A stretch of DNA of 64,000 bases from Cyclobacterium qasimii M12-11B (GTDB lineage Bacteria; Bacteroidota; Bacteroidia; Cytophagales; Cyclobacteriaceae): the NCBI RefSeq assembly GCF_000427295.1, contig NZ_ATNM01000191.1:124001-188000 (forward strand), in the 5' to 3' direction. Made by a program: the position numbers and the translations under genes. Each line of letters opens with the position of its first letter. The first letter of the stretch is position 1. Positions 9,703 to 18,260 of the stretch are shown here, piece after piece. Below the pieces are notes generated by a model. That model had not been told where the DNA came from. It saw only the letters and a list, made by a program, of their open reading frames with translations, and did no database searches.

Positions 9703-10253
9703 TTTTCTAACAATAATATTTTTATCATACGCCTAATGGCACCTATAATTTCCGGCACCTTCACCTAAACTTTACATTTACCAAATCTATCCTATTTTTG
9801 GCAAAAAACTATATTGACAAACAGGAAATCCTGACTATTCACACTATCATTAAAGTAGTGATCATTCATTTATTAAGGCTTTATGCATATGTGAAGCTAT
9901 TTCTATTGAGCCTTCCTTAGTTGCAATGAATAATCCATATTATAAATACCATGTTGACAACCTTATTTTTCAATATGGTAATCTGGAGGTTTTATAAAAT
10001 GCTTGAGTGTACTTTATATACTAAGTTTTAAAGTATGACGGAGGACAAGCGCTCGAAAGCAAACCTTAAAAAAAATTGTACGGCCTCATTGTATTCTTAT
10101 AGCGAATAAATTAATCCTGGAAGAAAACAGTACTGCTGGCAATAGACTTCAATGAATTAATAAAAAAGGAACAAGCCATGTATTGTAAACCACATAGACT
10201 TGTTCCCATTATCTTTCTCAACCAATGCATTTGATAAGGAAAATTTCTTTCTT
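9703..10253. other. Intergenic region, no gene seen apart from a terminator
   Basis: 551 bases between a lipoprotein start and the end of a Gfo/Idh gene. No open frame looks coding on either strand. The terminator of the Gfo/Idh gene is at 10162-10206; upstream promoter elements of the lipoprotein must lie in the first 150 bases. Confidence 0.5.
10162..10206 (-). terminator. Rho-independent terminator of the Gfo/Idh gene
   Basis: On the minus strand, GGAACAAG pairs with CTTGTTCC (10199-10206 with 10168-10175) and is followed by a T run. It lies about 50 bases after the stop codon of the Gfo/Idh gene. Confidence 0.7.
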
Positions 10254-11663
10254 TTATATTTGATCTGGAACAGCAAAAGGCTCTCTATAAACCCTTGAAA
10301 GCATGGTATCCGCTTCAGGATCGTTGGCGAATTTCTCATAATCTCCCATAAACTTCAGTTCCCGTTTGACACGGTAGGAAATATTGGCCAATAAAGGTAA
10401 GGCTGAAGAGTAAAAGCCATCTCGCATATCACATTGGAGCATGGTATGGTCACCGGAACGAATTGTTTCGATAAAATTAGAAAAGAGCGTGGCTTTTTGT
10501 TCCGCTCCACCCTCTTCGGAACTTGCAAAAGGTTTCGTATCCCGATGATGAAAAGCCCTCCAGGTAGTGCCGCTAATCTCTAACCATCCATCTTCACCAT
10601 AAAACAAATTGCCTACTTCCTTGCCATCACTCCCTTCATGGTTGGTATACCTTCCACGGGCTTCATATTCAAGCATGGTTCCATCGGCATATTTAAATAA
10701 GCCAGATTGAATATTAGGGGTTTCCTGACCTGACTTGTCATGACCATAAGTGTTTACATCTCCATAAACCATGGTGCCTGGGGTACAGTTTTCAGTTTGG
10801 CAATCATCCTGTTTGAAGCCATAAATTCCTCCCATAGAGTAAATGGTTTCAGGGTGTTCGTTCTTCTGAAGTCCCCAACGGGCAATATCCAATTGATGGG
10901 ATCCAGTATTACCTGAGTCACCATTTCCAGTATCCCAGTACCAATGCCAATTGTAGTGACTTCTCTTCTCATTGTAAGGACGGTAACCTGCTGGACCTAA
11001 CCATTGGTTGTAGTGGAAACCCGCTGGTGGTGTACCATTTTCTGCTGTACCATAAGAGTTTCTAAATTTATAGGTAAGAGCCTTGGCCATGTAAAGCTTG
11101 CCTATTCCACCTTCATGTAAAAATTGCATCGCATCTCTGACGTTATTGAAGGCACGGTTTGTTAAACCAACTTGCACCGTCAACCCACTTTTCTGCGCCG
11201 CCTGAATCATTTTCCTTCCTTCCCATATATTATGTGAAGCTGGTTTCTCAACGTAAACGTGCTTACCTGCCTGGCAAGCCCAAATTGAAGCCAAGGCATG
11301 CCAATGGTTTGGCGTTGCAATTGAAACTGCATCTATTTCTTTATTGTCCAGCACTTTTCTTAAATCCCATTCCAATTCCGGTTTTACACCCGTTTTGTCA
11401 CTTACTATTTTGGATTTGGCATCAAAAAGATTTTCATCTGTGTCGCAAAGAACTTTCAAGACAACGTTATGGCTGTTCTTGATATCACAATAATTATTTA
11501 TGTGTACGGTACCTTGATTTCTTATACCAATTTGAGCAAGGTTTATACGTTCATTTGAACCTATGATTGATCCATAACTTTTGGCACTGAACGCCATACC
11601 TCCTACAGCTATTCCAGCAGAGCCTAAAGCTGCTTTTTTAATAAAATCTCTTCTTTTAGTCAT
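10254..11663 (-). CDS. Gfo/Idh/MocA family oxidoreductase with Tat leader
   Basis: 469-residue NAD(P)-linked oxidoreductase, probably acting on a sugar or polyol in the periplasm. The leader TKRRDFIKK followed by a small-residue hydrophobic stretch is a Tat signal. The family EKP motif (VYVEKPASHN) is at 137-145, preceded by ATPNHWH at 117-122, and a C-terminal Gfo/Idh domain continues with NWHWYWDTGNGD. Odd feature: the nucleotide-binding loop reads GIRNQG at 46-51, with Arg where most family members have the middle Gly (GIGNQG). It is divergent from the PVC-type cytochrome lipoprotein at 12183, with a shared 519-base control region. Confidence 0.85.
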   Translation of the reverse strand: MTKRRDFIKKAALGSAGIAVGGMAFSAKSYGSIIGSNERINLAQIGIRNQGTVHINNYCDIKNSHNVVLKVLCDTDENLFDAKSKIVSDKTGVKPELEWDLRKVLDNKEIDAVSIATPNHWHALASIWACQAGKHVYVEKPASHNIWEGRKMIQAAQKSGLTVQVGLTNRAFNNVRDAMQFLHEGGIGKLYMAKALTYKFRNSYGTAENGTPPAGFHYNQWLGPAGYRPYNEKRSHYNWHWYWDTGNGDSGNTGSHQLDIARWGLQKNEHPETIYSMGGIYGFKQDDCQTENCTPGTMVYGDVNTYGHDKSGQETPNIQSGLFKYADGTMLEYEARGRYTNHEGSDGKEVGNLFYGEDGWLEISGTTWRAFHHRDTKPFASSEEGGAEQKATLFSNFIETIRSGDHTMLQCDMRDGFYSSALPLLANISYRVKRELKFMGDYEKFANDPEADTMLSRVYREPFAVPDQI

Positions 11664-12182
11664 ATTGTTTTATGTGATAATTGGGTAATTAGAATAATAA
11701 CCATTAATTCTAATTAAATAAAATTTAAACTGATATTTTTTAGCATTCACCCAAGTCTTATTTATGGTTTTAAATCAATATTTGGGAATTAAATACAGAA
11801 TAATTCGAGAGAAAACAACTCTTCTACTGGACTCAAAAAGCAGGTTTCATTAGTTGCAGTGGTATTTTAGAAAAAAGATCAAAATAGGCAATTATCTTCT
11901 ATTTCATTAGGGGTTCACTTCTTGAAAAATGCCAGGATAGGCTACTAAAAAAGCTGTTTCTTCATCTGATTTTACCCAATTAATGGATTAATTTTTCTCT
12001 CAAACCATTTAAGCTTCATCTATTTCCGTTCATCAACAAAAATTAAAATATGTTTTATGTAGCTTGACAAAACTTTCGATTGATAACTTTTTTTTATACT
12101 TTTAGTGTATTCTGTAAAATATCATATAATCAAAAGAATACATCAATAGAAGTAACAAAATAACCCATAATTTTAAATTAAA
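11664..12182. other. Divergent control region, no gene seen
   Basis: 519 bases between the divergent Gfo/Idh gene and the large cytochrome-type lipoprotein. Very AT-rich. No coding frame or clear palindrome was found. A TACTTTTA element at 12097-12104 could be a weak -7 box for the rightward gene. Confidence 0.45.
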
Positions 12183-15122
12183 ATGCAAAAAATATTGTTA
12201 AATCTAACTCCTGTCATTTTACGAAAAGGACTTTTTGGTATGACAATCCTCAGCCTCTCTTTGTTTACAATAGCTTGTAAAGAAGAGGTAAAGGAAGAAC
12301 CATTTTCTCTTGGTGAGAAATATTTCTCAGAAAGCACCCAGCTTTATTTACCCAATGATTTGGAAGCAACGCTATGGGCGGAATCTCCTCAATTTTTCAA
12401 TCCTACCAATATGGATGTGGATGCAAAAGGGAGAATTTGGGTAACTGAAGCACTTAATTACCGAATGTTTCGGAATGACCCGAACATATTCAAACACCAC
12501 GAAGAAGGTGATAGAGTAATGATACTGGAGGACAAAGACGGAGATGGCGTGGCAGAAAGCTCCAAGGTTTTTGTTCAAGACAAGGATTTGACTGCGCCTC
12601 TTGGTATTTCAGTGATTGGAAACAAGGTAATCGTTTCAAGTGGCCCTTCCGTAATCATTTATACGGATGAGGACGGAGACGACAAGCCAGATAACAAAGA
12701 GGTGTTTTTAACAGGTTTTGGTGGATTTGACCATGACCATGGTTTGCATGCTATGATAGCAGGACCCGATGGAAAATATTATTTTAACGCAGGAAATGCT
12801 GGACCGCATATAGTAACCGACAAAAGTGGCTGGACCTTGCGTTCGGGTAGTCTTTACAATGGAGGTTCTCCCCATATGATTGACAACGAACCGGGCATGG
12901 TCAGTGATGATGGCAAAGTATGGGTTGGCGGAATTGCCATGCGGATTAATCCTGATGGCACCGGCCTCAAAGTATTGGGTCATAACTTTAGGAATTCTTA
13001 CGAATTGGCACTGGACTCTTACGGGAATATGTGGCAGAATGACAATGATGACGATGGCAACAAAGGCGTCAGGGTTTCTTGGCTAATGGAAGGTGGAAAT
13101 ATGGGTTACTTCAATCCTGATGGATCAAGAAAATGGCAAGCAGATCGTCGTCCTGGTCAAACTACTGCAATGGCCCATTGGCATCAAGAGGACCCGGGAG
13201 TAATACCTTTTGGGGACAATACAGGTTCAGGTTCTCCAACAGGAATCACCTTTTATGAAAGTGATTTAATGGGAGAAAAATACCAGGGAACACTCCTGGC
13301 AAGTGAAGCAGGTAGAAATGTAATACTGGCTTACAAACCAGAACCTACGGGTGCTGGCTTTGCCATGAACCGACATAATTTAATCACTTCTCTAAAGGAA
13401 GAGGATGTAGAAGATGCAAAAAGCAGGGCTACAGACGAGGACAAAACCAAATGGTTTCGCCCTAGTGATGTGCTAGTAGGAACAGATGGTGCCATCTATG
13501 TTGCAGATTGGTACGATGGTATGGTGGGTGGCCATCGAATGATCGACAGTACTGGATATGGAAGAATTTACAGAATTACTCCTAAAGGAAAGAATTTACC
13601 TAAACCTACCATCGACCTATCCACTACACAGGGACAAATAGCTGCTTTGATAAACCCTGCTGTCAATATACGTAATGCGGGCTTTGCCTTACTGGCAAAA
13701 CAAGGCAGCCAGGCCGTTGAAGAAGTGAAAGAAGTATTGAATGATAAAAACCCTTACCATCAGGCAAGAGCCATCTGGCTGTTGTCCAATATGGGTACTG
13801 AAGGCATTCAAGCTGTAGAAGACCAATTGGAAGCAAACAATCCTGACTTGCGATTAACCGCTTTCAGGGCATTGAGACAGGTTAAAACGGATATCTTACC
13901 TTATGCTAGCAAATTGAGTTCTGACCCCTCTGCAGCGGTACGTCGGGAGGTGGCTGTGGCCATGCGGGACATGCCTATGAATGAGGTGAAAGACATTTTA
14001 ATTGAATTGGCATCTCAGCATAAAGGCGAGGATCGTTTTTATGTTGAAGCGCTTGGTTTAGCCATGGATGGAAAAGAAGAAGAAATCTATACTGTCCTTA
14101 GTCAGGAATTGGGAGCAGAACCACTAGACTGGAGCGCAGGATTTGAAGACCTTACCTGGCGTTTGCATCCAAATCAAGCGATTAATGGTTTAAAAGACAG
14201 GGCTATATCTCAACAGTTAACAGATGCACAGCGCAAAAAAGCTGTAACTGCACTTGGGTTTATCAATGACCAAGCGGCCGTGAATGCCATGCAAGAAATT
14301 GCCGCCAGCGATATCGCAGGTGTTAAAGACCAGGCTTTGTGGTGGTTGAGATACAGAAGAAACAATGATTGGAATGAATTTGCCATAGACATCCCTGAAT
14401 TGAAAGCCAATCTCAGTCCGGAAATCCAGAAAGATATGTTGGCATTCAAAGCCACACTGGAAAATACGAGTAGCTCAAAAGCAGATAAAGTCAAAGCTGC
14501 CGTAGCCATGGCCAAAGACAAAACCGGAGGCTTTATGTTGCTTGGGCTGGCAGAAAAAGAAGCCCTTTCTGCAGATTTAACAGCAGAAATCAGTACAGTG
14601 ATTTTCCAAAATCCAGAACAAGCCATCCGAGTGTTGGCAGGAGATTACTTTACTAATCCTACTGAATCCAGCCCATTGGCATTGTCCGATATTAGTGCTA
14701 TAGAAGGAGATGCTGCCAAAGGGAAACAGGTTTTTATGGGCAAATGTGCTACCTGCCATCAAGTTGGCGAGGAAGGCCGAAACATTGGACCTAACTTGAG
14801 CATGATTGGCGCAAAATTAGATCAAAACGGCTTATTTGATGCCATCACCAACCCTAGTGCTGGAGTAGCATTTGGTTATGAAATGTGGTTGATCACCTTA
14901 AAGGATGGCACAGTAGCTTCTGGATTCCTTCAGGCAGATGGGCCAATCGTGGTATTAGAAGGATTGCAAAATGAAGTATACAATATACAAGCAAGTGATA
15001 TTGCTTCAAGGAAAAGATTTGCAACCAGCATCATGCCAAAACCTTCTGAATTAAAGATGAACGAAACAGATATTTCAAACCTTACTGCTTATCTAGTAGG
15101 CTTGAATTCTGAGACCAATTAA
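12183..15122 (+). CDS. PVC-type heme-binding lipoprotein: propeller, HEAT repeats, cytochrome c
   Basis: 979-residue lipoprotein (lipobox ends TIAC, Cys32). About residues 45-470 form a PQQ/NHL-type propeller like the 'membrane-bound dehydrogenase' domain of Planctomycetes and Bacteroidota; about 480-720 look like HEAT repeats (repeated ALxx..AVRREVAVAMRDM-type helices); the C-terminal 140 residues are a cytochrome c domain with CATCH at 855-859 and the usual GPNL after it. The protein could oxidise a sugar in its propeller and pass electrons to the heme. It stands opposite a Tat-exported Gfo/Idh protein and ends at a shared bidirectional terminator. The substrate is unknown. Confidence 0.85.
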   Translation: MQKILLNLTPVILRKGLFGMTILSLSLFTIACKEEVKEEPFSLGEKYFSESTQLYLPNDLEATLWAESPQFFNPTNMDVDAKGRIWVTEALNYRMFRNDPNIFKHHEEGDRVMILEDKDGDGVAESSKVFVQDKDLTAPLGISVIGNKVIVSSGPSVIIYTDEDGDDKPDNKEVFLTGFGGFDHDHGLHAMIAGPDGKYYFNAGNAGPHIVTDKSGWTLRSGSLYNGGSPHMIDNEPGMVSDDGKVWVGGIAMRINPDGTGLKVLGHNFRNSYELALDSYGNMWQNDNDDDGNKGVRVSWLMEGGNMGYFNPDGSRKWQADRRPGQTTAMAHWHQEDPGVIPFGDNTGSGSPTGITFYESDLMGEKYQGTLLASEAGRNVILAYKPEPTGAGFAMNRHNLITSLKEEDVEDAKSRATDEDKTKWFRPSDVLVGTDGAIYVADWYDGMVGGHRMIDSTGYGRIYRITPKGKNLPKPTIDLSTTQGQIAALINPAVNIRNAGFALLAKQGSQAVEEVKEVLNDKNPYHQARAIWLLSNMGTEGIQAVEDQLEANNPDLRLTAFRALRQVKTDILPYASKLSSDPSAAVRREVAVAMRDMPMNEVKDILIELASQHKGEDRFYVEALGLAMDGKEEEIYTVLSQELGAEPLDWSAGFEDLTWRLHPNQAINGLKDRAISQQLTDAQRKKAVTALGFINDQAAVNAMQEIAASDIAGVKDQALWWLRYRRNNDWNEFAIDIPELKANLSPEIQKDMLAFKATLENTSSSKADKVKAAVAMAKDKTGGFMLLGLAEKEALSADLTAEISTVIFQNPEQAIRVLAGDYFTNPTESSPLALSDISAIEGDAAKGKQVFMGKCATCHQVGEEGRNIGPNLSMIGAKLDQNGLFDAITNPSAGVAFGYEMWLITLKDGTVASGFLQADGPIVVLEGLQNEVYNIQASDIASRKRFATSIMPKPSELKMNETDISNLTAYLVGLNSETN

Positions 15123-15160
15123 GTTTCACAATCACTTATATATTAGCAGTTTAATAATAA

Positions 15161-15214
15161 AAAATCACCAATCTTTCCAAAGTCATTTGACTTATAGAAA
15201 GGTTGGTGATTTTT
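15161..15214. terminator. Bidirectional rho-independent terminator
   Basis: AAATCACCAATCTTTC pairs with GAAAGGTTGGTGATTT (16 pairs, one wobble), flanked by A and T runs on the two sides. It lies between convergent genes ending at 15122 and 15273 and can serve both. Confidence 0.85.
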
Positions 15215-15272
15215 ATTTGTTAGTCTATTCTGAAATAGCTGAATGAAACCTTATCGTAATCTTTTTAAAGGT

Positions 15273-16772
15273 TTATTTACCCAACTTTATCTTTTTTGCG
15301 TCCATCTTTTGAGGTAGCATAGACACATTCCCTTCTTTGTCACTAATAAACAAACGTGATTCTGAAGATTGTCTTCCATGACCATCTGCCCAAATCGCAT
15401 AGAAATCAGGATGCACATTTATAGGCCTTCTGGCATAGGTATGATTATAAGGGCTATCCTTTGTTAGCTGTTTTTCCATTGTCCATGATTTACCTTGATC
15501 AACGCTTTTCCATAAAGCAATTTCTCCACCAGGATTAAAAGGTTGCGGACCAACTTCTGTAGGAGCTATCAAACGCCAGGTACCATCTTCCTCAATAAAT
15601 AGAGAACCCATGTCATAATTATTATCAGAAGTGGTTACATCATTGATCAGCCATTTTGAACCATCCCATCTGGCAGTTCTCCAGGTTCTTGGTCCATTCT
15701 GAGGTCCTGCTTCAAATCCCTTAGAGGTAATGTATAGAATTACGGGTCTGTTGTCCTTATCATACGTAATGTCCTTCATGTAAACATTAAGGTCTTCATC
15801 ATAATAATTATGAATCAAGGCAGCATTTTCAATTGTCGTCAGCGGTAAGTCCAGAGAAGTACCATCTGCTGCCCTCCACGTTTCACCCAAATCAGGAGAT
15901 TCCACATAATAAAGATTGGTTCGCCAATTTAACCCCATTTTCTCCTCTGTATCTGGGTGGAAGTTAAAAGCGGAACCCACTACCCCATCTCCTACAGCAC
16001 TTATTTGGTAATGCCCCTTTTTAATGGCTGCAATGCGTTTCCATTCTGACCAATTCTCCCCGTCAGGACTGGACATAAAACAAATGGTACGGTCAGCTGG
16101 ATAATTGTAGCGCGTAAAAAAACTTACGAATCCCTTGTCAGGAATATTCCAGGTTTGCATATAAGAGAAATTATCCAAGGGTACTTTTTTACCATCCTCT
16201 AACTTAGTCGCGTCCACCACTTCAAACGCATCAATATTATAAGGCTCCAGGCTTTTATGAATATAAGATGGCCTTGAGGTACCATGTGAGGTGGAGAACA
16301 AATAGATGTACCCATCCTTATCTATTGAAATTATTGGATTGTCATGCGCATCAATTGTTTGTTTGTCCAATACCAAGGTTGGTTGGGGTATCTCTCCCGT
16401 TGCATGATCATAATAGGAAATCATATGGTATAAGGTAGAGTTTTCCGTATCTGTACCCCCATAACAAAAGAAGGTTTTGTCCACCTCTTTGCGATAAATA
16501 GCAATAGGATTATGTTTGGCAGTATAAGTTCCTAGTCCACCACTGTATTTGAATTTATACTCATTGTCTAATGGTTGGTTCATGTACCAAATACCTCTGT
16601 AACCGTCCATTTTTTTATTGATCAATACACCTTCATGGTGTTGCAAATCAGTGTGTAATTTGGCGTTGTCTTTCTCTTCTTGTTGGTCATTTGCCTTGAT
16701 CTTCTTTTGTCCCGTACAATGGATAAATACCAAAGAAACCAAGATCAAAAGGAAAATTGATGGGTTTTTCAT
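15273..16772 (-). CDS. BNR_4 repeat enzyme (possible polysaccharide lyase or glycosidase)
   Basis: 499-residue secreted lipoprotein-like protein (signal FIHC near residue 19) of the BNR_4 propeller family. Landmarks are GYRGIWYMNQP near residue 58, HNPIAIYR, TFFCYGG and DAHDNPIISIDKDGYIYLF. Families with this fold include ulvan lyases (PL24/PL25) and rhamnose-glucuronate enzymes (GH145/PL42), so uronic-acid or rhamnose-containing algal glycans are plausible targets. That is family knowledge; the specificity cannot be read here. It is the last gene of a PUL, 49 bases after susD. Confidence 0.78.
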   Translation of the reverse strand: MKNPSIFLLILVSLVFIHCTGQKKIKANDQQEEKDNAKLHTDLQHHEGVLINKKMDGYRGIWYMNQPLDNEYKFKYSGGLGTYTAKHNPIAIYRKEVDKTFFCYGGTDTENSTLYHMISYYDHATGEIPQPTLVLDKQTIDAHDNPIISIDKDGYIYLFSTSHGTSRPSYIHKSLEPYNIDAFEVVDATKLEDGKKVPLDNFSYMQTWNIPDKGFVSFFTRYNYPADRTICFMSSPDGENWSEWKRIAAIKKGHYQISAVGDGVVGSAFNFHPDTEEKMGLNWRTNLYYVESPDLGETWRAADGTSLDLPLTTIENAALIHNYYDEDLNVYMKDITYDKDNRPVILYITSKGFEAGPQNGPRTWRTARWDGSKWLINDVTTSDNNYDMGSLFIEEDGTWRLIAPTEVGPQPFNPGGEIALWKSVDQGKSWTMEKQLTKDSPYNHTYARRPINVHPDFYAIWADGHGRQSSESRLFISDKEGNVSMLPQKMDAKKIKLGK

Positions 16773-16821
16773 GTGTTTTTTATTAATAAATTATACAATA
16801 TAATGCTGTGTTTAAAATAAT

Positions 16822-18240
16822 TTAAGGTTTTGCCCACCATACTGGCAATTCATAAATCGTCTGATCATTGATTTCTGATGGGGTATTTGCATTCCTATTC
16901 ACCTCAGAAGGTGGATAGGGCAACCTTAAAGGTGTTCCTCTTGGGTCATTCATTTCAGGAATACCTGTCCTCCTATAATCGTTATAAGCTTCGATGGATT
17001 GGAACATCCAAAAGGAAATATTCTTCTGTCCAATAATATGGTTCAGTGTTAAATCACTTGCGCCAGGAAAAACCGAACCCTGACTTAAATAGGAATCAAT
17101 TTCATCTTCTGAAATACCTGATCTTCTGCAGGAGGCCTCTACCGCTTCCTGATAGGCGGCATAGGCTTCATCCTGCATTCCTAATCTTAATTTTGCTTCC
17201 GCTTCTAAGAACTTCATTTCATCATAAGTAATCATTGGCTGAGGGGCTTCGTCAAAGAGAACAGTAACCGTAGATGGTGCTGAATATACGGCGTGTGATT
17301 GATCTGATTGCGATGCTCCAGTTGGAGCACCAACAAATTCACCATTTATTCTGGTAAACCACCTGTTTGCCCTGGGGTCAGTAAATCCGGGATCGTTAAA
17401 ACTGTTTACCAAGTCAAGAAATGTTTGGCTAATAGCATAAGTTTGCTCGGATTTTTGCCAACCTGCCCAAGGATTATCATTCGTATTTCCAGAAAGGTAA
17501 CCGTCAAAAATCATCCCTTCATCCTCAGATTCAAAAGCATTTTCCAGTGCATTCAAGACTTCTTGTGCAGAAGCTTCAGGTTGAATATTACTCAATCTGT
17601 TGTGAAAACGAGCTTTCAAGGCATAGGCGGCTTTTTTCCACATTTCAGCATTTCCACCATAGACCAAATCAAACCTTGAAATATTCCCTATGGATTCCCT
17701 ATCCAAGTCAACAATGGCCTCATCCAGTAAGTTTTGCAAAAACGCATATATGGTTTCCTGTTCATCAAAAATAGGTGAACGATTCAGGCTTCCCTGATTG
17801 GCCTGAGAATGAGGCATCTCACCAAAAAAATCAGTCCCTACACTTAGCGTATAGGCATACAATACTTTTGCTATACCCACGGCCTGGTATTGACCTTCCT
17901 CATTACCTCCAACTGAGCCCTTTGCGATAATGGTTTTTAAATCCTTCAGTGTATAAAAAGTACTGTTCCATACATTGTCATTTACATTGAAGGGCATTCT
18001 TGGGTTCAAATGCACATTGGTATTGTGCTCTACAAAGAAACAAGCATATTCTCCCCCTCCATCTCCGGCAACTCCATGAATGGTACTTATCGTAGCCTGT
18101 GGTAAAAGTAGGCTGATCGGGACATCGACTGAGGCATTCGGATTCGTATTGATCTCATCCAAAATATCCTCACTGCAAGAAACCAGTAGTCCTGCAACCA
18201 AAACAACTAATGTGAATTTAATTTGATTTATATATTTCAT
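16822..18240 (-). CDS. SusD/RagB-like lipoprotein (SusD-like_2)
   Basis: 472-residue outer-membrane glycan-binding lipoprotein. Signal and lipobox LLVSC end at Cys22, and the mature start includes DEINTNPNAS, typical of the SusD-like_2 group. The body is tetratricopeptide-like helices, and the C-terminal third carries conserved SusD blocks (WWAKP at the end). It follows SusC by 20 bases and forms the outer-membrane lid of that transporter. The downstream BNR_4 enzyme is in the same operon. Confidence 0.9.
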   Translation of the reverse strand: MKYINQIKFTLVVLVAGLLVSCSEDILDEINTNPNASVDVPISLLLPQATISTIHGVAGDGGGEYACFFVEHNTNVHLNPRMPFNVNDNVWNSTFYTLKDLKTIIAKGSVGGNEEGQYQAVGIAKVLYAYTLSVGTDFFGEMPHSQANQGSLNRSPIFDEQETIYAFLQNLLDEAIVDLDRESIGNISRFDLVYGGNAEMWKKAAYALKARFHNRLSNIQPEASAQEVLNALENAFESEDEGMIFDGYLSGNTNDNPWAGWQKSEQTYAISQTFLDLVNSFNDPGFTDPRANRWFTRINGEFVGAPTGASQSDQSHAVYSAPSTVTVLFDEAPQPMITYDEMKFLEAEAKLRLGMQDEAYAAYQEAVEASCRRSGISEDEIDSYLSQGSVFPGASDLTLNHIIGQKNISFWMFQSIEAYNDYRRTGIPEMNDPRGTPLRLPYPPSEVNRNANTPSEINDQTIYELPVWWAKP

Positions 18241-18260
18241 GACAATTCTGTTTTTTGGGT

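Noticed and set aside
14210-14626. 138-codon minus-strand frame
   Set aside because: Shadow inside the HEAT-repeat region of the cytochrome-type lipoprotein; no motif of its own.
15273-16772. GH33 sialidase label for the BNR_4 protein
   Set aside because: No FRIP arginine motif and no SxDxGxTW Asp-boxes in series; the GYRGIWY and DNPI blocks fit BNR_4 better.
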